DNA of 64,000 nucleotides, taken from assembly GCA_963738835.1 (NCBI GenBank), contig CAVTYH010000001.1:124001-188000 (forward strand). Reading direction: 5' to 3'. Below the pieces are notes generated by a model that was not told the origin of the DNA, made no database searches, and was given only the letters and a program-made list of their open reading frames with translations. The position numbers were made by a program, and so were the translations under genes. This document shows, piece by piece, positions 46,377 to 56,364 of the stretch (position 1 is its first letter; each line of letters opens with the position of its first letter). This stretch comes from CAVTYH01 sp963738835 (lineage in GTDB: Bacteria; Planctomycetota; Planctomycetia; Pirellulales; JADZDJ01).

Positions 46377-46973
46377 CTACCGGCCACCACGCGGCGGCAT
46401 TGGCGGCAGGCCGCGTTGTTTGCGGCGGTCGTCGATGAGCCGGGTGTATTCGGCACGTTTGGCGCACGATTCCGGCGTGCCGCGATCGAGTCGGCTGCGC
46501 AGGCGGCTCAAACGCTGCTCGTCGTTCACCGCGGGTTGGCGGTTCCCCTTCTTTCCGCCGTTTTGGGCGCCCGGCGGCGCTTTTCCACCGGCCCCGGCGG
46601 CTTGCTGGCGTTTGGCGAAATCGGCGGCCCGCTTATCCATCTGATCGATATCGGCATCGAGCGCCTTGTTACGTTCGGCCGGCGACATCGTCAAAATTTG
46701 GTCGACGTGTGATTCAAATCGCTTCTCGAACACCTCGCGGCCGGCTTCGAAGACCGCGCGGCGTGCGTCGGGCGACAGCGATTCCATCTTGGCTCGCATT
46801 TGTTCGCGCAGCGCTTGGCGATCGGCGTCTTTCAAATTGGGGTCGGCCATTTTCTGTTGCAGTTGCTGCACTTCGGCGATGGCCGGATTGCTGGAGAACC
46901 AGCCCAAGAGCCACGCGGCGGCCAGCAACAGCGCGCTGAGCATGGTTCCAATGACGATCACGCGTTTCCACAT
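46377..46973 (-). CDS. membrane-anchored hypothetical protein
   Basis: A 198-residue protein. An N-terminal anchor (VIVIGTMLSALLLAAAWLLG) is followed by a helical, charged domain (EVQQLQQKMADPNLKDADRQ, ALREQMRAKMESLSPDARRA) that could form a coiled coil. The end is Gly/Arg-rich (RGLPPMPPRGGR). There is no family assignment. It is separated by 129 bases from the pseudopilin gene on the same strand and may be cotranscribed with it. Confidence 0.72.
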   Translation of the reverse strand: MWKRVIVIGTMLSALLLAAAWLLGWFSSNPAIAEVQQLQQKMADPNLKDADRQALREQMRAKMESLSPDARRAVFEAGREVFEKRFESHVDQILTMSPAERNKALDADIDQMDKRAADFAKRQQAAGAGGKAPPGAQNGGKKGNRQPAVNDEQRLSRLRSRLDRGTPESCAKRAEYTRLIDDRRKQRGLPPMPPRGGR

Positions 46974-47102
46974 GTTGGATCACTCCTTGCCCGGTGATTC
47001 AAAATCTGGTCGAAAAGTCCAAAAGTCGAAGAGTCAAAAAGTGTGATTGCAAACTTGCAACTCCGACGCTTGGACTTTTTGACTTTTTGACCCTGCTCCT
47101 CC

Positions 47103-47642
47103 TCACTCCACGTGGCAATCTAAAAACACGATGTTGCGCGAAGTTGCTCCACCCACCGGGCCGTGGAAATCGCTGAAGTCGTACGCCACTTGCACGTAAG
47201 CGCTTTTGATCGGTTGGCCCTTGGCGTTTTGCAGCACTTCGGGGCGGGTTTTTCCAGAGAGCGTCTTTTGGGCGTACTCATAACTTAGTCCTTCCGTGGG
47301 AAAGTATTTTTCGTCGTCGGGGCAATTGAACACGGTCTGATTTTCTTCGATGAACTTGCCAAGCACTTTGGAAATCGGCGGAATGGTGGGCGTGACGCTG
47401 GGCAGAATCGCGGCGTCAGGAAACTTGGCCCGTGGACCGTGGGCGCTCATGTAGTTTTCGAGCGCCAGCCCGACTTGCCGCAATTGCGATTGGCACTGCG
47501 TGCGGCGTGCAGTTTCGCGCGCCCGTTGCACGGCCGGCATGAGCAACGCGATGAGACCGCCGATGATGGCGATGACGACCAAAAGCTCGACGAGGGTGAA
47601 GCCCTGCCGGCATTTTGCCGTTGTCGCTTGTACGTTTACCAT
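47103..47642 (-). CDS. type IV pilin-like protein (DUF1559-type prepilin)
   Basis: About 179 residues. The prepilin signature is CRQGFTLVELLVVIAIIGGL (G|FTLVELLVV, peptidase cleavage after Gly), followed by ALLMPAVQRARETARRTQCQ. The C-terminal RNIVFLDCHVE matches the DGH-like ending of DUF1559 pseudopilins, which are multiplied in planctomycetes. The usual length is around 300, so this is a short form. Start chosen at ATG 47642, 14 residues before the cleavage site. Confidence 0.82.
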   Translation of the reverse strand: MVNVQATTAKCRQGFTLVELLVVIAIIGGLIALLMPAVQRARETARRTQCQSQLRQVGLALENYMSAHGPRAKFPDAAILPSVTPTIPPISKVLGKFIEENQTVFNCPDDEKYFPTEGLSYEYAQKTLSGKTRPEVLQNAKGQPIKSAYVQVAYDFSDFHGPVGGATSRNIVFLDCHVE

Positions 47643-47941
47643 TGTTATCTTTGGATCGTCCGCGATCGGTTCTCTGCAACGGACCACGGACAAGGGACCG
47701 CAGACAGCATCTATGCGCATAGCATCTCTCCCTGCAGAAAATGATCTGCGATTTTTTTGCGCGGAAACGGAGGCAGAATGCGGCGCAGTGCCGCAACGGT
47801 GGGGGCTGGCGGGGTTAGTGTCTAGTTTCTCGCTGTGCTAGCGAGGTGCCCGGAGAAGTTCTAAAACATCGAACCCCAGGGTGAAATGAAAGTTTCGCGG
47901 AGGAAAAAATGGCGACTGGCCCTGCATCGCATTTTGCCAGT

Positions 47942-47996
47942 GTGTAGCGGCGGAGCTTGCTCCGCGCTCAAGCGCCGGGCCGAGCCCGGCCGCTAC
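47942..47996. repeat. GTGTAGCGGCGGAGC...CGGCCGCTAC element
   Basis: This copy has the ends GTGTAGCGG and CCGCTAC inverted, with internal GGAGCTTGCTCC and GCCGGGCCGAGCCCGGC palindromes. Reverse copies lie at 46296 and, more diverged, at 31426. Confidence 0.65.
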
Positions 47997-47998
47997 GC

Positions 47999-48946
47999 TC
48001 AATCGCTACCCGCTCCGCCGCGCAGCAGCTCTTCGAGATGCACTTCAACACAACCGGCGAGGATACCGGGGTTGTAACCGCCCTCCAGCACGCTGACCGT
48101 GCGGCCGGTGGCATGAACCTTGGCGATCTCCAGCACCATCTGCGAAAGAGCTGTGAAATCTTCGGTCTCCAATCCGAGCGAACCGACCGGATCGTCGCGA
48201 TGGCTGTCGAACCCGGCGCTAATGATCACCAGTTGCGGCCGCAGTTGGTCGGCGAAGTTTTCCAGCGCCGTGCGGAAGCATGACCTATATTCGTCGCGCG
48301 GCGTTCCGAATTCCAAGGGCAGATTTAGCGTCGTGCCTAAGCCCGGACCGGAACCGGTTTCATCGCTGTCCCCGGTGCCGGGATAAAACGGCCAGCGATG
48401 GATCGAGAAAAAACCCACGCGGCCATCGGTCCAAAACGCGTCTTGCGTGCCGTTGCCGTGATGCACATCCCAATCGACAATCAGCACGCGATCCAGAGCG
48501 TGCTCTGCGGTGGCCACTCGCGCACCGATAGCCACGTTGTTGAAGAGGCAAAAGCCCATAGCATCGGCAGCCAAAGCATGATGGCCCGGCGGCCGCACCA
48601 AGCACAATGCATTCTTGTCTTCGCCGCGAACCACTCGATCAATCGCGTCGACCACCGCACCCGCGGCCAGCAGAGCCACATCGTACGAGGCTGGCGAAAC
48701 CACCGTGTCGGCTTCAATCCGGCCGCCGCCATGTTGGGCAAAATCTTTCACACGGGCCGCGTATTCCGGCCGATGCACACGCGCTAATCGTTCCAGTGAA
48801 ACCGGTTCCCACGGCTCACGACGGCATTGTGCCACGAGCCCCTGCCGCTCCAGATGGCTGATGACCTGCGCCAGCCGCGCCGGTCGCTCCGGATGCGTGC
48901 CAGTGGCGTGATCGAGAAAGTGCGGGTGATAGTAAAGCAGGGTCAT
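47999..48946 (-). CDS. histone deacetylase family protein (AcuC/acetoin-utilisation type)
   Basis: A 315-residue zinc-dependent amidohydrolase. The tandem His of the active site are in RPPGHHA (residues 122-123), and DWDVHHGNGTQDAF (Asp158, Asp160, His162-163) provides metal ligands. IISAGFDSHRDDPVGSLGLE contains the third Asp, and SVLEGGYNPGIL is the last signature. Bacterial members deacetylate small acyl-amines or proteins such as acetyl-CoA synthetase; the substrate here is unknown. Confidence 0.92.
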   Translation of the reverse strand: MTLLYYHPHFLDHATGTHPERPARLAQVISHLERQGLVAQCRREPWEPVSLERLARVHRPEYAARVKDFAQHGGGRIEADTVVSPASYDVALLAAGAVVDAIDRVVRGEDKNALCLVRPPGHHALAADAMGFCLFNNVAIGARVATAEHALDRVLIVDWDVHHGNGTQDAFWTDGRVGFFSIHRWPFYPGTGDSDETGSGPGLGTTLNLPLEFGTPRDEYRSCFRTALENFADQLRPQLVIISAGFDSHRDDPVGSLGLETEDFTALSQMVLEIAKVHATGRTVSVLEGGYNPGILAGCVEVHLEELLRGGAGSD

Positions 48947-49243
48947 TGGAATAGGAGTACCTGGTGTCTGGTTGTCTGGCAGCGGGTTAGATTGTGATAA
49001 ATCAACGCCAGCGAATGGCTTACGACGCTATTCAGCCATTCGTGTCTGCCTTGACAGCACCGTCGAGCGGCAAGTACCCTTGAGAATGAAGAATTAGTGT
49101 ATCCGGCGGTCGGCGGGTCGCCTCTCATCAGACCGCGGAACAGAGCAATTTGCGTTTCAATTCTACCGGTTTGTGCATTGTTCTGCGCGGTTATTCCGGA
49201 GAGAAAAAAGCGGTCTGCCGAATGGAGCCAGGGGAGCTAAATC

Positions 49244-50647
49244 ATGCGAAATGAAACACCTAAGCCAGGCCAATTTTTGATTGCCAGTGCGTGCAGTATC
49301 GCATTTCTGGCACTGCTGATGAATTGCTCGCCTGCCGTTGCGCAAAACTTCAAGCAGTTGCAGCCGGGGACAAGCAATGGTCGGCCCGTGAATACATGGG
49401 CGCCCCTGGCTTTGAGTGAAGAAGGAAAAGCCGTTGCCGAAACGCTCAGCGGCGCCCAACCATTCAATCCGGCAGCGTTCGACAAGTTCTTTAACGAGCT
49501 CATGTTTCCGTTGTTCGCTCAATATCAAGAAGTCAAAGTCGGCGCAAAAATGGTCAGCCCGCTCGTTGGCGGAACCGGCGGCGTCGAAAGCCCTGCGATC
49601 ATGCGTCAGAGGTTCAAGCAGAATTATGTGCAGAAAGCGACGAATCCACAGATTCATCAACACCTGATTGACATCACCTTAACCAAGATGAATGAAATCG
49701 CCAGCGGCGAATTTCATCCAGTGTGTCGCTACAATGCGATGCTGATGATTGCCGACTTGAACGAGGTAGAGCCCGACAGGCCATATAAGAAAGCGCTGGA
49801 TGCGCTCTTGAAAGGGGCGACGGCGTCCACGTCGATCGATGCGGTGCGCGTGCCGGCGCTGTGCGGTTTAGTGCGGCAAGCTCACGCGGGAATCGCCGGC
49901 GCCGCCAGCGGCGAAGTCATTAACGCCATGCTGGCTCTGCAAGCCCAGCGCATACCGCCAGCCGACCGCACGCAAGATGGGCACGATTGGATTTGCCGCC
50001 GCGCCATCGACGTGCTCGAAGCCATCGGCAGTCCGGGCCCCAACGGCGCCGTGCTAACAGCTCTGATGAAAACGGCGGACGATCCGGCCGCTTCCATCGC
50101 CGTGCGCACCACCGCCGCCCGCGCAATCGGCAACATCGCTTACTCACCGCCGCAAAACTTCAATGCGGCGCCGTGGATCAAATCGCTCGGCAAACTGGCG
50201 ATCGATTGCTACAAGGCCGAGCTTGCCAATGCGGCCGGCCAGCACACGCCGATTGTGGCCGATCGTTTGAAGCAACAATTGACAGAAATTCGCACCGGCT
50301 TGGCAGGACCCGACGGCACGAAAGGAATGATCGTCCTGTCGGCGGGCGCGAAGCCGAATCAAGATCTGGCGCGGTTGTTGGTCAGTCAGATCGATAATCT
50401 GATCGCCAAGTGCAGCACGCCGCTAGCGGCGACGACTCCGCCGAAGATCGTGAGCATTTCGACGCCGCTAGGGACCTCCGATTTCATGGCCCTGCCGCCC
50501 GATCCGCAGAAGCCGTTGGCCGAAGCCCTGCAGAAAGCCGGCGACGAATTGGAGGCTGCCTTGCAACGTGGACCAGGAGCTGCGCCCGCTGCACCGGCTG
50601 CCCCCGGCGCCCTGGGGGGCGCACCAGGGGGTCAAAGCCCGTTTTGA
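49244..50647 (+). CDS. exported HEAT-like hypothetical protein
   Basis: A 467-residue protein with a signal peptide (FLIASACSIAFLALLMNCSP, cleavage near AVAQN). The body is alpha-helical with repeated helix pairs (RYNAMLMIADLNEVEPDRPY, VPALCGLVRQAHAGIAGAAS, AVRTTAARAIGNIAY), like HEAT/ARM solenoids. It ends in Pro/Ala/Gly-rich low complexity (PGAAPAAPAAPGALGGAPGG). The next gene, also HEAT-like, starts 47 bases on, so both probably share one transcript. Confidence 0.8.
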   Translation: MRNETPKPGQFLIASACSIAFLALLMNCSPAVAQNFKQLQPGTSNGRPVNTWAPLALSEEGKAVAETLSGAQPFNPAAFDKFFNELMFPLFAQYQEVKVGAKMVSPLVGGTGGVESPAIMRQRFKQNYVQKATNPQIHQHLIDITLTKMNEIASGEFHPVCRYNAMLMIADLNEVEPDRPYKKALDALLKGATASTSIDAVRVPALCGLVRQAHAGIAGAASGEVINAMLALQAQRIPPADRTQDGHDWICRRAIDVLEAIGSPGPNGAVLTALMKTADDPAASIAVRTTAARAIGNIAYSPPQNFNAAPWIKSLGKLAIDCYKAELANAAGQHTPIVADRLKQQLTEIRTGLAGPDGTKGMIVLSAGAKPNQDLARLLVSQIDNLIAKCSTPLAATTPPKIVSISTPLGTSDFMALPPDPQKPLAEALQKAGDELEAALQRGPGAAPAAPAAPGALGGAPGGQSPF

Positions 50648-50694
50648 ATAAAGTTCACACATGGAAGTGTTTTCGAGAGGCGAAAGGATTCGCT

Positions 50695-53139
50695 GTGCCC
50701 GGCTCTAATTCTCAATGCCGCTTGGTTCTGCGTGCCGCCTGCTTGACGGCGGTCAGTTTGGCAACGTGTTTGCTGAGCGGTTGCCAGTCGGGCTTGCTGC
50801 CGCGCGGATGGGGAACTGCGCCCGATGGCAGCGCAAAGAAATCGACGCCCACCGAAACCCAGTCGGTTGCGAAGAAATCGCCGGCGACAAAGTCGATGGC
50901 CGATCCCTACCAGCCGTTGGCCGATGACAACTGGGTGTTGGCGATTGCCGCTCCCGATCAGACCGAGCCGCCGCGGTATCGCTGGCGGCATCATGTGCTC
51001 GACGATATTTTAGCCAGTCCGCGCGACAAACAACCGAATTGGCAAGTGGCGCTGCAATCGGAAAAGCCCATCGTGGCGGCCAATGCGGCAATTGCGCTCG
51101 CACGGCTCGGCGAAGGAGAGCCGGAAGAAGCATTAACAGCGGCGGTTCGCTCCACCGAATTGAAGCTGCCAGTGCGTCGCGCCGCAGCCGAAGCCCTGGG
51201 CGATGTGCAATCAGAGGCCGCGGTGCAATCGCTGCGCGATCTCGTGGATCAATACGGGCAGTTCACCGGCGAAGCCCGATCACGTTACCTGCCAGATTTG
51301 CACGCCGAGTTAATTCATGCGCTAGCCCGGCAGCCGCAGACAGCCACCGATGCGCGCATCGCCGCGGGGTTGAAAAGTCCTGCGCCGTCGGTGAAACGTG
51401 AAGCGCTGGATGCCTTGGCATTGGTGCCGACAGAGAAAGCACCCCCCTTGCCGCCGTTGGCGCTGGATCTTTCGACCGATAGCGATTTGCAAGTCCGCAT
51501 TTCAGCACTCAAACTGCTGGTCGCGCGGCAGCATCCCCAGGCTGGCGACAAAGTGCTGCGTGGCTTGTCCGACTACGAATTGCCCGTGCGGCTGGCGGCC
51601 ATTGAATTGCTCGGTCAAATCGGCGGCGACGAAGCCACGGCGCAGTTAAAGCGGCTGGCGAACGACTCGGCAGAGATGATTCGAGTTTCGGCCGTGCAGG
51701 CCTTGGTTAAACGCGGCGATCGCGACGCGGTGGAAGCGCGGGCCGGCGACAAATCGTGGCGAGTACGCCGAGCCGTGGCAGACTCACTGGCAAAATATCC
51801 GGATCGGCGGTCCATCAATCTCGCGCAGCAGTATCTTGGCGATGCCAGTCTCGAAGTGCAGCGCGAAGCTGTCCGCTCGGCGGCCAAGTGGCCGGCGGAA
51901 AAAGCGGGCGCTGTGTTGTTTGCAGCCATCGAATCGTCCAGTTATCAAACTCGCAAAGACGCCGCCACGCTGCTGGCCGATTGCTGGCCGGAGGCGGCCG
52001 GCTTCCCGATCGACGCCCCGGCTCCGCGCCGTGCAGAACTGCTGGCCGAATTGCAAACCAAATGGAACCGGCAGTTCGGCAACATCGACCAGGCAGCAAT
52101 TGCGGCCGCATCGAAACCGACAACGACAAAAATCTCTCCGCAGCAAGTTGAAAAGGTGACAGCGCTAATCGACCGGTTGGCCGATCGCCGTGCCGATCGG
52201 GCAGATCAGGCCGCCGCCATCGAATCGCTCGTGGTCCTGGGCGATGAATTGCCGCCGCTGGTGGATGCAGTTTTGGCCGAAGAGAATCACCCTTTGCCGG
52301 CGCAGCTTTACCGCGATGTGTTGCCCAAGTGCGGGAAAGAGTTTGAACTGCTGCGCCAAATGACCGACGGCGACTTGCCTGCACGCCGCACCGCCATAGC
52401 TGCACTGGCTAAGCAATCAGAGGGAAAAATCTTGCCCGTCGTGGCGGTCGTTCACCTCAAAGATTTATTGCTCTCGGAAACCGATCCGGTCATGTGGCTC
52501 CAGGCTTTCAAGTTGATCGATCACGATCCGCGCAAACCGGCAGCGCTGTTGGCCGCAGCGGGTTTGAGTCACCCCGCGGCGGAAATTCGCCGCCGGGCGT
52601 GCGGATACTTCGCAACGTATCCCGATCCGGCGCGAACCGAATCGCTGCTGGCGGCCTTGTCGGACGAGAATGTCTCGGTGCTGCACGCCGCCTTGCAAGC
52701 GCTGGCTGAAGCGCAGCCCCCGGCCGATGTCGGCCCCGTCGAAAAAATACTGGCGCACGCCGATCATTCGCTGCACCTGGAAGCCGCGATTGTGCTGGTG
52801 CGCTGGAACCACGAAGCGGGCCGCGCGGCCCTGGAACGAATGGTCTCGGACGACGATCCTCAGCTGCGCCGCAAAACCGCCCAGGCAATCGGCAAACTTG
52901 GCGATCCAGCTTTGACGCCGACGCTGATCAAGCTGCTCGACGATCAACAAGATATCCGCCGTGCGGCCTTGGTGAGCCTCCGCAGCCTCGTCGGGAGCGA
53001 TCCGCCGGGTATTTCGGCGTCTGGCGTGCAACCAGCTTCCTATGCCGCTGCCAGCGATGCTGATGGCTCCTCCGCCACACTGGCCGAACAAGCGGAAAGG
53101 TGGAAACAATGGTACAGTCGGCAAAATCGGCAGGAATGA
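50695..53139 (+). CDS. HEAT-repeat lipoprotein
   Basis: An 814-residue protein, started at GTG 50695 after GAAAGG because the lipoprotein leader follows (LVLRAACLTAVSLATCLLSG, then C). The mature protein is a long HEAT solenoid: ANAAIALARLGEGEPEEALT, VRRAAAEALGDVQSEAAVQS, VRLAAIELLGQIGGDEATAQ, VRRAVADSLAKYPDRRS, LRRKTAQAIGKLGDPALTPT. More than fifteen repeats are visible. PBS-lyase-like HEAT repeats often scaffold protein complexes; the role here is inferred only. It works beside the other HEAT-like protein encoded upstream. Confidence 0.85.
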   Translation: MPGSNSQCRLVLRAACLTAVSLATCLLSGCQSGLLPRGWGTAPDGSAKKSTPTETQSVAKKSPATKSMADPYQPLADDNWVLAIAAPDQTEPPRYRWRHHVLDDILASPRDKQPNWQVALQSEKPIVAANAAIALARLGEGEPEEALTAAVRSTELKLPVRRAAAEALGDVQSEAAVQSLRDLVDQYGQFTGEARSRYLPDLHAELIHALARQPQTATDARIAAGLKSPAPSVKREALDALALVPTEKAPPLPPLALDLSTDSDLQVRISALKLLVARQHPQAGDKVLRGLSDYELPVRLAAIELLGQIGGDEATAQLKRLANDSAEMIRVSAVQALVKRGDRDAVEARAGDKSWRVRRAVADSLAKYPDRRSINLAQQYLGDASLEVQREAVRSAAKWPAEKAGAVLFAAIESSSYQTRKDAATLLADCWPEAAGFPIDAPAPRRAELLAELQTKWNRQFGNIDQAAIAAASKPTTTKISPQQVEKVTALIDRLADRRADRADQAAAIESLVVLGDELPPLVDAVLAEENHPLPAQLYRDVLPKCGKEFELLRQMTDGDLPARRTAIAALAKQSEGKILPVVAVVHLKDLLLSETDPVMWLQAFKLIDHDPRKPAALLAAAGLSHPAAEIRRRACGYFATYPDPARTESLLAALSDENVSVLHAALQALAEAQPPADVGPVEKILAHADHSLHLEAAIVLVRWNHEAGRAALERMVSDDDPQLRRKTAQAIGKLGDPALTPTLIKLLDDQQDIRRAALVSLRSLVGSDPPGISASGVQPASYAAASDADGSSATLAEQAERWKQWYSRQNRQE

Positions 53140-53411
53140 ATCGCGCTTAATCGCGGCCTATCGGCGGGATAGAATGCGATCAGTTCGACCTACGCCGCCG
53201 CAAGTGACAGCGTGGGGTGGCGTTAGACCAGTCCTGTTTTCTGCCCCTGAAAGGCACCCAGACAAAATTGACTCTAAAAATTGTTTTCCAGTGCATTGCG
53301 GCCAACTATAATGCGGCTCGTTGCGGTGTTTCGGTTTTTTGTTTGAGAGGCTAGGTTGGAGTGCGCTGTTGTCGAGATCACTTTTCGTGAAGCGCAATCC
53401 ATTTTCTTTTG

Positions 53412-55493
53412 ATGAATCGTCAACTCATTCGACGGCAAAACCGTTACTTCTTTGAGCGCTTAGAAGACCGCCGTATGCTTGCGCTCAGTCTTGGCTGGGC
53501 CGCTCAGCTCGGCTCCACCAGCAAGGACCAAGCCAACAGCGTTGCGGTCGATGACCTGGGAAACGTTTACGTTGGAGGCACATTTGGTGGCACGGTAGAT
53601 TTCGATCCCGGAGCCGGAGTCGCAAACCTGACCAGCGCCGGCAGCGACGACGTTTTCGTAACGAAGTTTGCGGCCGACGGGACCTATCTATGGGCCCGGC
53701 GCTGGGGACGTTCTGGCACCGAAAGTCTGAGCGCATTGAAGGTGGATTCGCAGGGGAATGTGTACACGGTCGGTGCTGTCCAAATCGGTACAATCGATTT
53801 TGACCCAGGCCCCGGTACATTCAACCTCACAAGCGCCGGCAATTCGGCGTACGTCTCCAAACTCGACACCAACGGCAATTTTGTATGGGCGTGCTTGGCG
53901 AACTCTTCAGATTCAAGCACTAGTAGCGCTAAAATGGCAACGGCCCTGGCTGTGGACCATTCCGGCAATCTTTTGATTACAGGCCAATTTCCCGGCACCG
54001 TCGATTTCGATCCCGGCGCGGGGGTCGCGAATTTAACGAGTTCCAATTCGACCGATATCTTTGTTTGGAAACTCACCACGAGCGGTCAGTATGTTTCGGC
54101 GCGCTGCGCCGGTGGTTTGCTTCTGGATATTGGAAATGGAATTGCTGTCGATTCCACCGACAATATCTACGTCACTGGCACGTTTGGAAACATTGTCGAC
54201 TTCGATCCCGGCGCCGGCACTTTTAATATGAATGCCGGAAGCTTTGACGACGGTTTCGTTTGGAAGCTGGATGCGTCGGGCAATTTCGTTTGGGTCCAAC
54301 AGCTCGCAAGCACGGATTCATTTACGGCCACCGACGTCGAGATCGATTCCGCCGACAATGTTCTGGTGACAGGTGGTTTCTACAATACCGTAGATTTCGA
54401 TCCTGGCGCTGGAACCTATCAACTAACGTCGACAGGCAATTACGATGTGTTTGTCGTCCAACTCACCTCCGCGGGTAATTTTAATTGGGCCCGCGCCGTG
54501 GGAGGCGTAGGACAAGACCTTGGCGCTCGGTTGGCATTTGATAGCCAGGACAACGTCGTTGTCGTGGGTCAGCACTGCCAGTCAGCCGATTTTGATCCAG
54601 GGCCGTCGACGTTCGTTCTGCCCGGCGGACTCGGACTAACGCAACCCGATGCATTCGTCGTTCGACTCACAAATAGCGGAAATCTGATCGACGCCTGGTC
54701 GACGGTCGTCGCCGGATTCACCTCGGGCAACGTGGCAACCGCCATTGCGGTCGCTCCCAGCGGCGATATGTATGTGTCCGGATTTTTCAGCAACACGGCC
54801 GATTTCGATACGGGTCCCGGCGTCTTCAATTTGACCGCTCCGGGATCGACCGGCGTGACCGATGCTTTCGTCGCCAAACTGCTACCGCCAGTGAAGGGCG
54901 ACATCGATCGCAATGGCTCTCGCACCGCGGACGACATTCCGGCATTGCTCTCTGCGCTTACGGATTTGAAAAAATATCGCACAACCCAGCTTCTAACGGC
55001 TCCTGAGCTGCTCGATATCGCCGATATCAACGGCGATGCAGTTGTTAATAACTGTGATATTCAGGCGACGCTCGATTTGCTCATCAGCGATCAATCGGCC
55101 GGCCAGAGTGGTGGAACGGGCGCAAACGGTGAACAAGCGGAGTTGGCAGGTCCATTTGCGCCAAGTGGCGTATGCGACGACATTTCCACTTCACAGCCGG
55201 CGGCAAACGTGCATTCAGCGCGACGCGCGGCACCTTCAGCGTCCGCCTTCGCGATCGTCTCGCCGGCAGACCACGGGGGCTTAAATAGGCGTTCGAATGC
55301 TGTATTGGCGGGGGCGTCGTCAAATTCCCGACGTGTTGAGGTACGTAGTGCACTCGTCGATCAGGCACTCATTTCGACGCCGACATTTCGCGGCCGGCGT
55401 TTTCATTGGGCCACCGATCCATCCGCTGGCGGCGTCGAATCCTTCGAGCTTGAGCCCTCACATTGCTGGCACTTCGCAGTCCTCAGGCCGTGA
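53412..55493 (+). CDS. SBBP beta-propeller protein with planctomycete LEPR leader and dockerin
   Basis: A 693-residue exported protein. RYFFERLEDRRMLAL at residues 12-26 is the planctomycete LEPR-type N-terminal motif. Seven SBBP units follow, each holding a V/ADFDPGxG motif (TVDFDPGAGVANLTS, TIDFDPGPGTFNLTS and so on) at about 60-residue spacing, fitting a seven-bladed propeller. Next comes a dockerin-like pair of calcium loops (VKGDIDRNGSRTADDI and IADINGDAVVNNCDI), then a Ser/Ala-rich C-terminus without a known sorting signal. A surface or carbohydrate-associated role is likely. Confidence 0.85.
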   Translation: MNRQLIRRQNRYFFERLEDRRMLALSLGWAAQLGSTSKDQANSVAVDDLGNVYVGGTFGGTVDFDPGAGVANLTSAGSDDVFVTKFAADGTYLWARRWGRSGTESLSALKVDSQGNVYTVGAVQIGTIDFDPGPGTFNLTSAGNSAYVSKLDTNGNFVWACLANSSDSSTSSAKMATALAVDHSGNLLITGQFPGTVDFDPGAGVANLTSSNSTDIFVWKLTTSGQYVSARCAGGLLLDIGNGIAVDSTDNIYVTGTFGNIVDFDPGAGTFNMNAGSFDDGFVWKLDASGNFVWVQQLASTDSFTATDVEIDSADNVLVTGGFYNTVDFDPGAGTYQLTSTGNYDVFVVQLTSAGNFNWARAVGGVGQDLGARLAFDSQDNVVVVGQHCQSADFDPGPSTFVLPGGLGLTQPDAFVVRLTNSGNLIDAWSTVVAGFTSGNVATAIAVAPSGDMYVSGFFSNTADFDTGPGVFNLTAPGSTGVTDAFVAKLLPPVKGDIDRNGSRTADDIPALLSALTDLKKYRTTQLLTAPELLDIADINGDAVVNNCDIQATLDLLISDQSAGQSGGTGANGEQAELAGPFAPSGVCDDISTSQPAANVHSARRAAPSASAFAIVSPADHGGLNRRSNAVLAGASSNSRRVEVRSALVDQALISTPTFRGRRFHWATDPSAGGVESFELEPSHCWHFAVLRP

Positions 55494-55650
55494 TCTCCAC
55501 GAGCGTTGTCATCGCGGGTGGCCCGACATTTTGTCCGGAAGGCGCGAGCGGCAAGATAACTGGGGAGATAATACGGGACGAGTTCCCAAGAACTTTTCTC
55601 CGTTTGACACCTTTTCTCCGCCTCAAGCATGCTTGCCAACCAGCCGCAAA

Positions 55651-55935
55651 CTAAAAGGTCCAAGGAATGACCGTCGCCAAAGCATAAAACCGAACGGGAT
55701 GGCGATATTTCTCAATGGCCATGCTGCCGCACCGTAGTGAAAGGGAGGGAAAGAGGACATTGTACTTATCAGAGAAATTCAGAATGTCCCCCTTTTCTTC
55801 CCAGAGTTGCGATGGGTCTGCAGCATCCAGTTGTTTCGGTGAATTGCCGACGTAGCGGTACAGTTTCACGGCGGCGGCGAAACCAACGTGTTTTTCATTT
55901 AGCCATTGCCCAACTTCGGGTTGTACGAGCGGCAT
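55651..55935 (-). CDS. possible small hypothetical protein
   Basis: A 94-residue reading (MPLVQPEVGQWLNEKHVGFA, LYRYVGNSPKQLDAADPSQL) ending PVRFYALATVIPWTF. Its composition looks like real protein rather than random, but no family is recognised and no ribosome site is clear. It could be the remnant of a longer gene, because a palindromic repeat lies directly upstream. Confidence 0.3.
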   Translation of the reverse strand: MPLVQPEVGQWLNEKHVGFAAAVKLYRYVGNSPKQLDAADPSQLWEEKGDILNFSDKYNVLFPSLSLRCGSMAIEKYRHPVRFYALATVIPWTF

Positions 55936-55939
55936 GTAG

Positions 55940-55982
55940 GGCAGTCTCTCCGAGACTGCCAGTCGAGTCTCGGAGAGACTCG
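55940..55982. repeat. pair of AGTCTCTCCGAGACT palindromes
   Basis: GGCAGTCTC/GAGACTGCC at 55940-55960 and, in the opposite sense, CGAGTCTC/GAGACTCG at 55964-55982. The flanking bases differ from other copies but pair with each other. Confidence 0.7.
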
Positions 55983-56055
55983 GCTACAGCCAGCGTCGGC
56001 GGCGAAGCGGCTACGATATTCATCCGTCCCATCGTCCTGCGGCTGCGAATGGGCG

Positions 56056-56343
56056 ATGCGGATCAGGGGATTCATCGGATATGAGACCAGTCCCGTTTTC
56101 TGCCCTCTGGCCATCACCCTAGCCGCCGCCATCATCCCGCGCCTGCAAGGCATTTTGCTAACGGTCGAGGCTCTGGCCTTCTTCATCATCGCAATGATGC
56201 TGCTGCCGAAACTGAAACTGTCGCAATTCATGAGCCCGCTGCCCGCAGGGATGCGAAGCGGAGGAACGATGCCGGGCACGACACAATCCACGCCGCCAAC
56301 CTCACCGCCGTTTGACGACACGCCGCCGCCGGGCACTACGTAA
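56056..56343 (+). CDS. possible membrane protein fragment
   Basis: A reading of 95 residues with one or two hydrophobic segments (VFCPLAITLAAAIIP, ILLTVEALAFFIIAMMLLPK) and a Pro/Thr-rich end (QSTPPTSPPFDDTPPPGTT). The start is unclear because the upstream part overlaps repeats. I regard it as a likely truncated gene. Confidence 0.3.
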   Translation: MRIRGFIGYETSPVFCPLAITLAAAIIPRLQGILLTVEALAFFIIAMMLLPKLKLSQFMSPLPAGMRSGGTMPGTTQSTPPTSPPFDDTPPPGTT

Positions 56344-56364
56344 GCGAGTCTCTCCGAGACTCGC
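56344..56364. repeat. AGTCTCTCCGAGACT palindrome
   Basis: GCGAGTCTC/GAGACTCGC over a TCC loop; same core as at 43525 and 55940. It directly follows the stop codon of the preceding reading. Confidence 0.65.

Noticed and set aside
55906..56055. Upstream part of the 55906-56343 reading as N-terminus of a gene
   Set aside because: It runs through the AGTCTC palindromes and encodes repeat-derived sequence; no start signal supports it.
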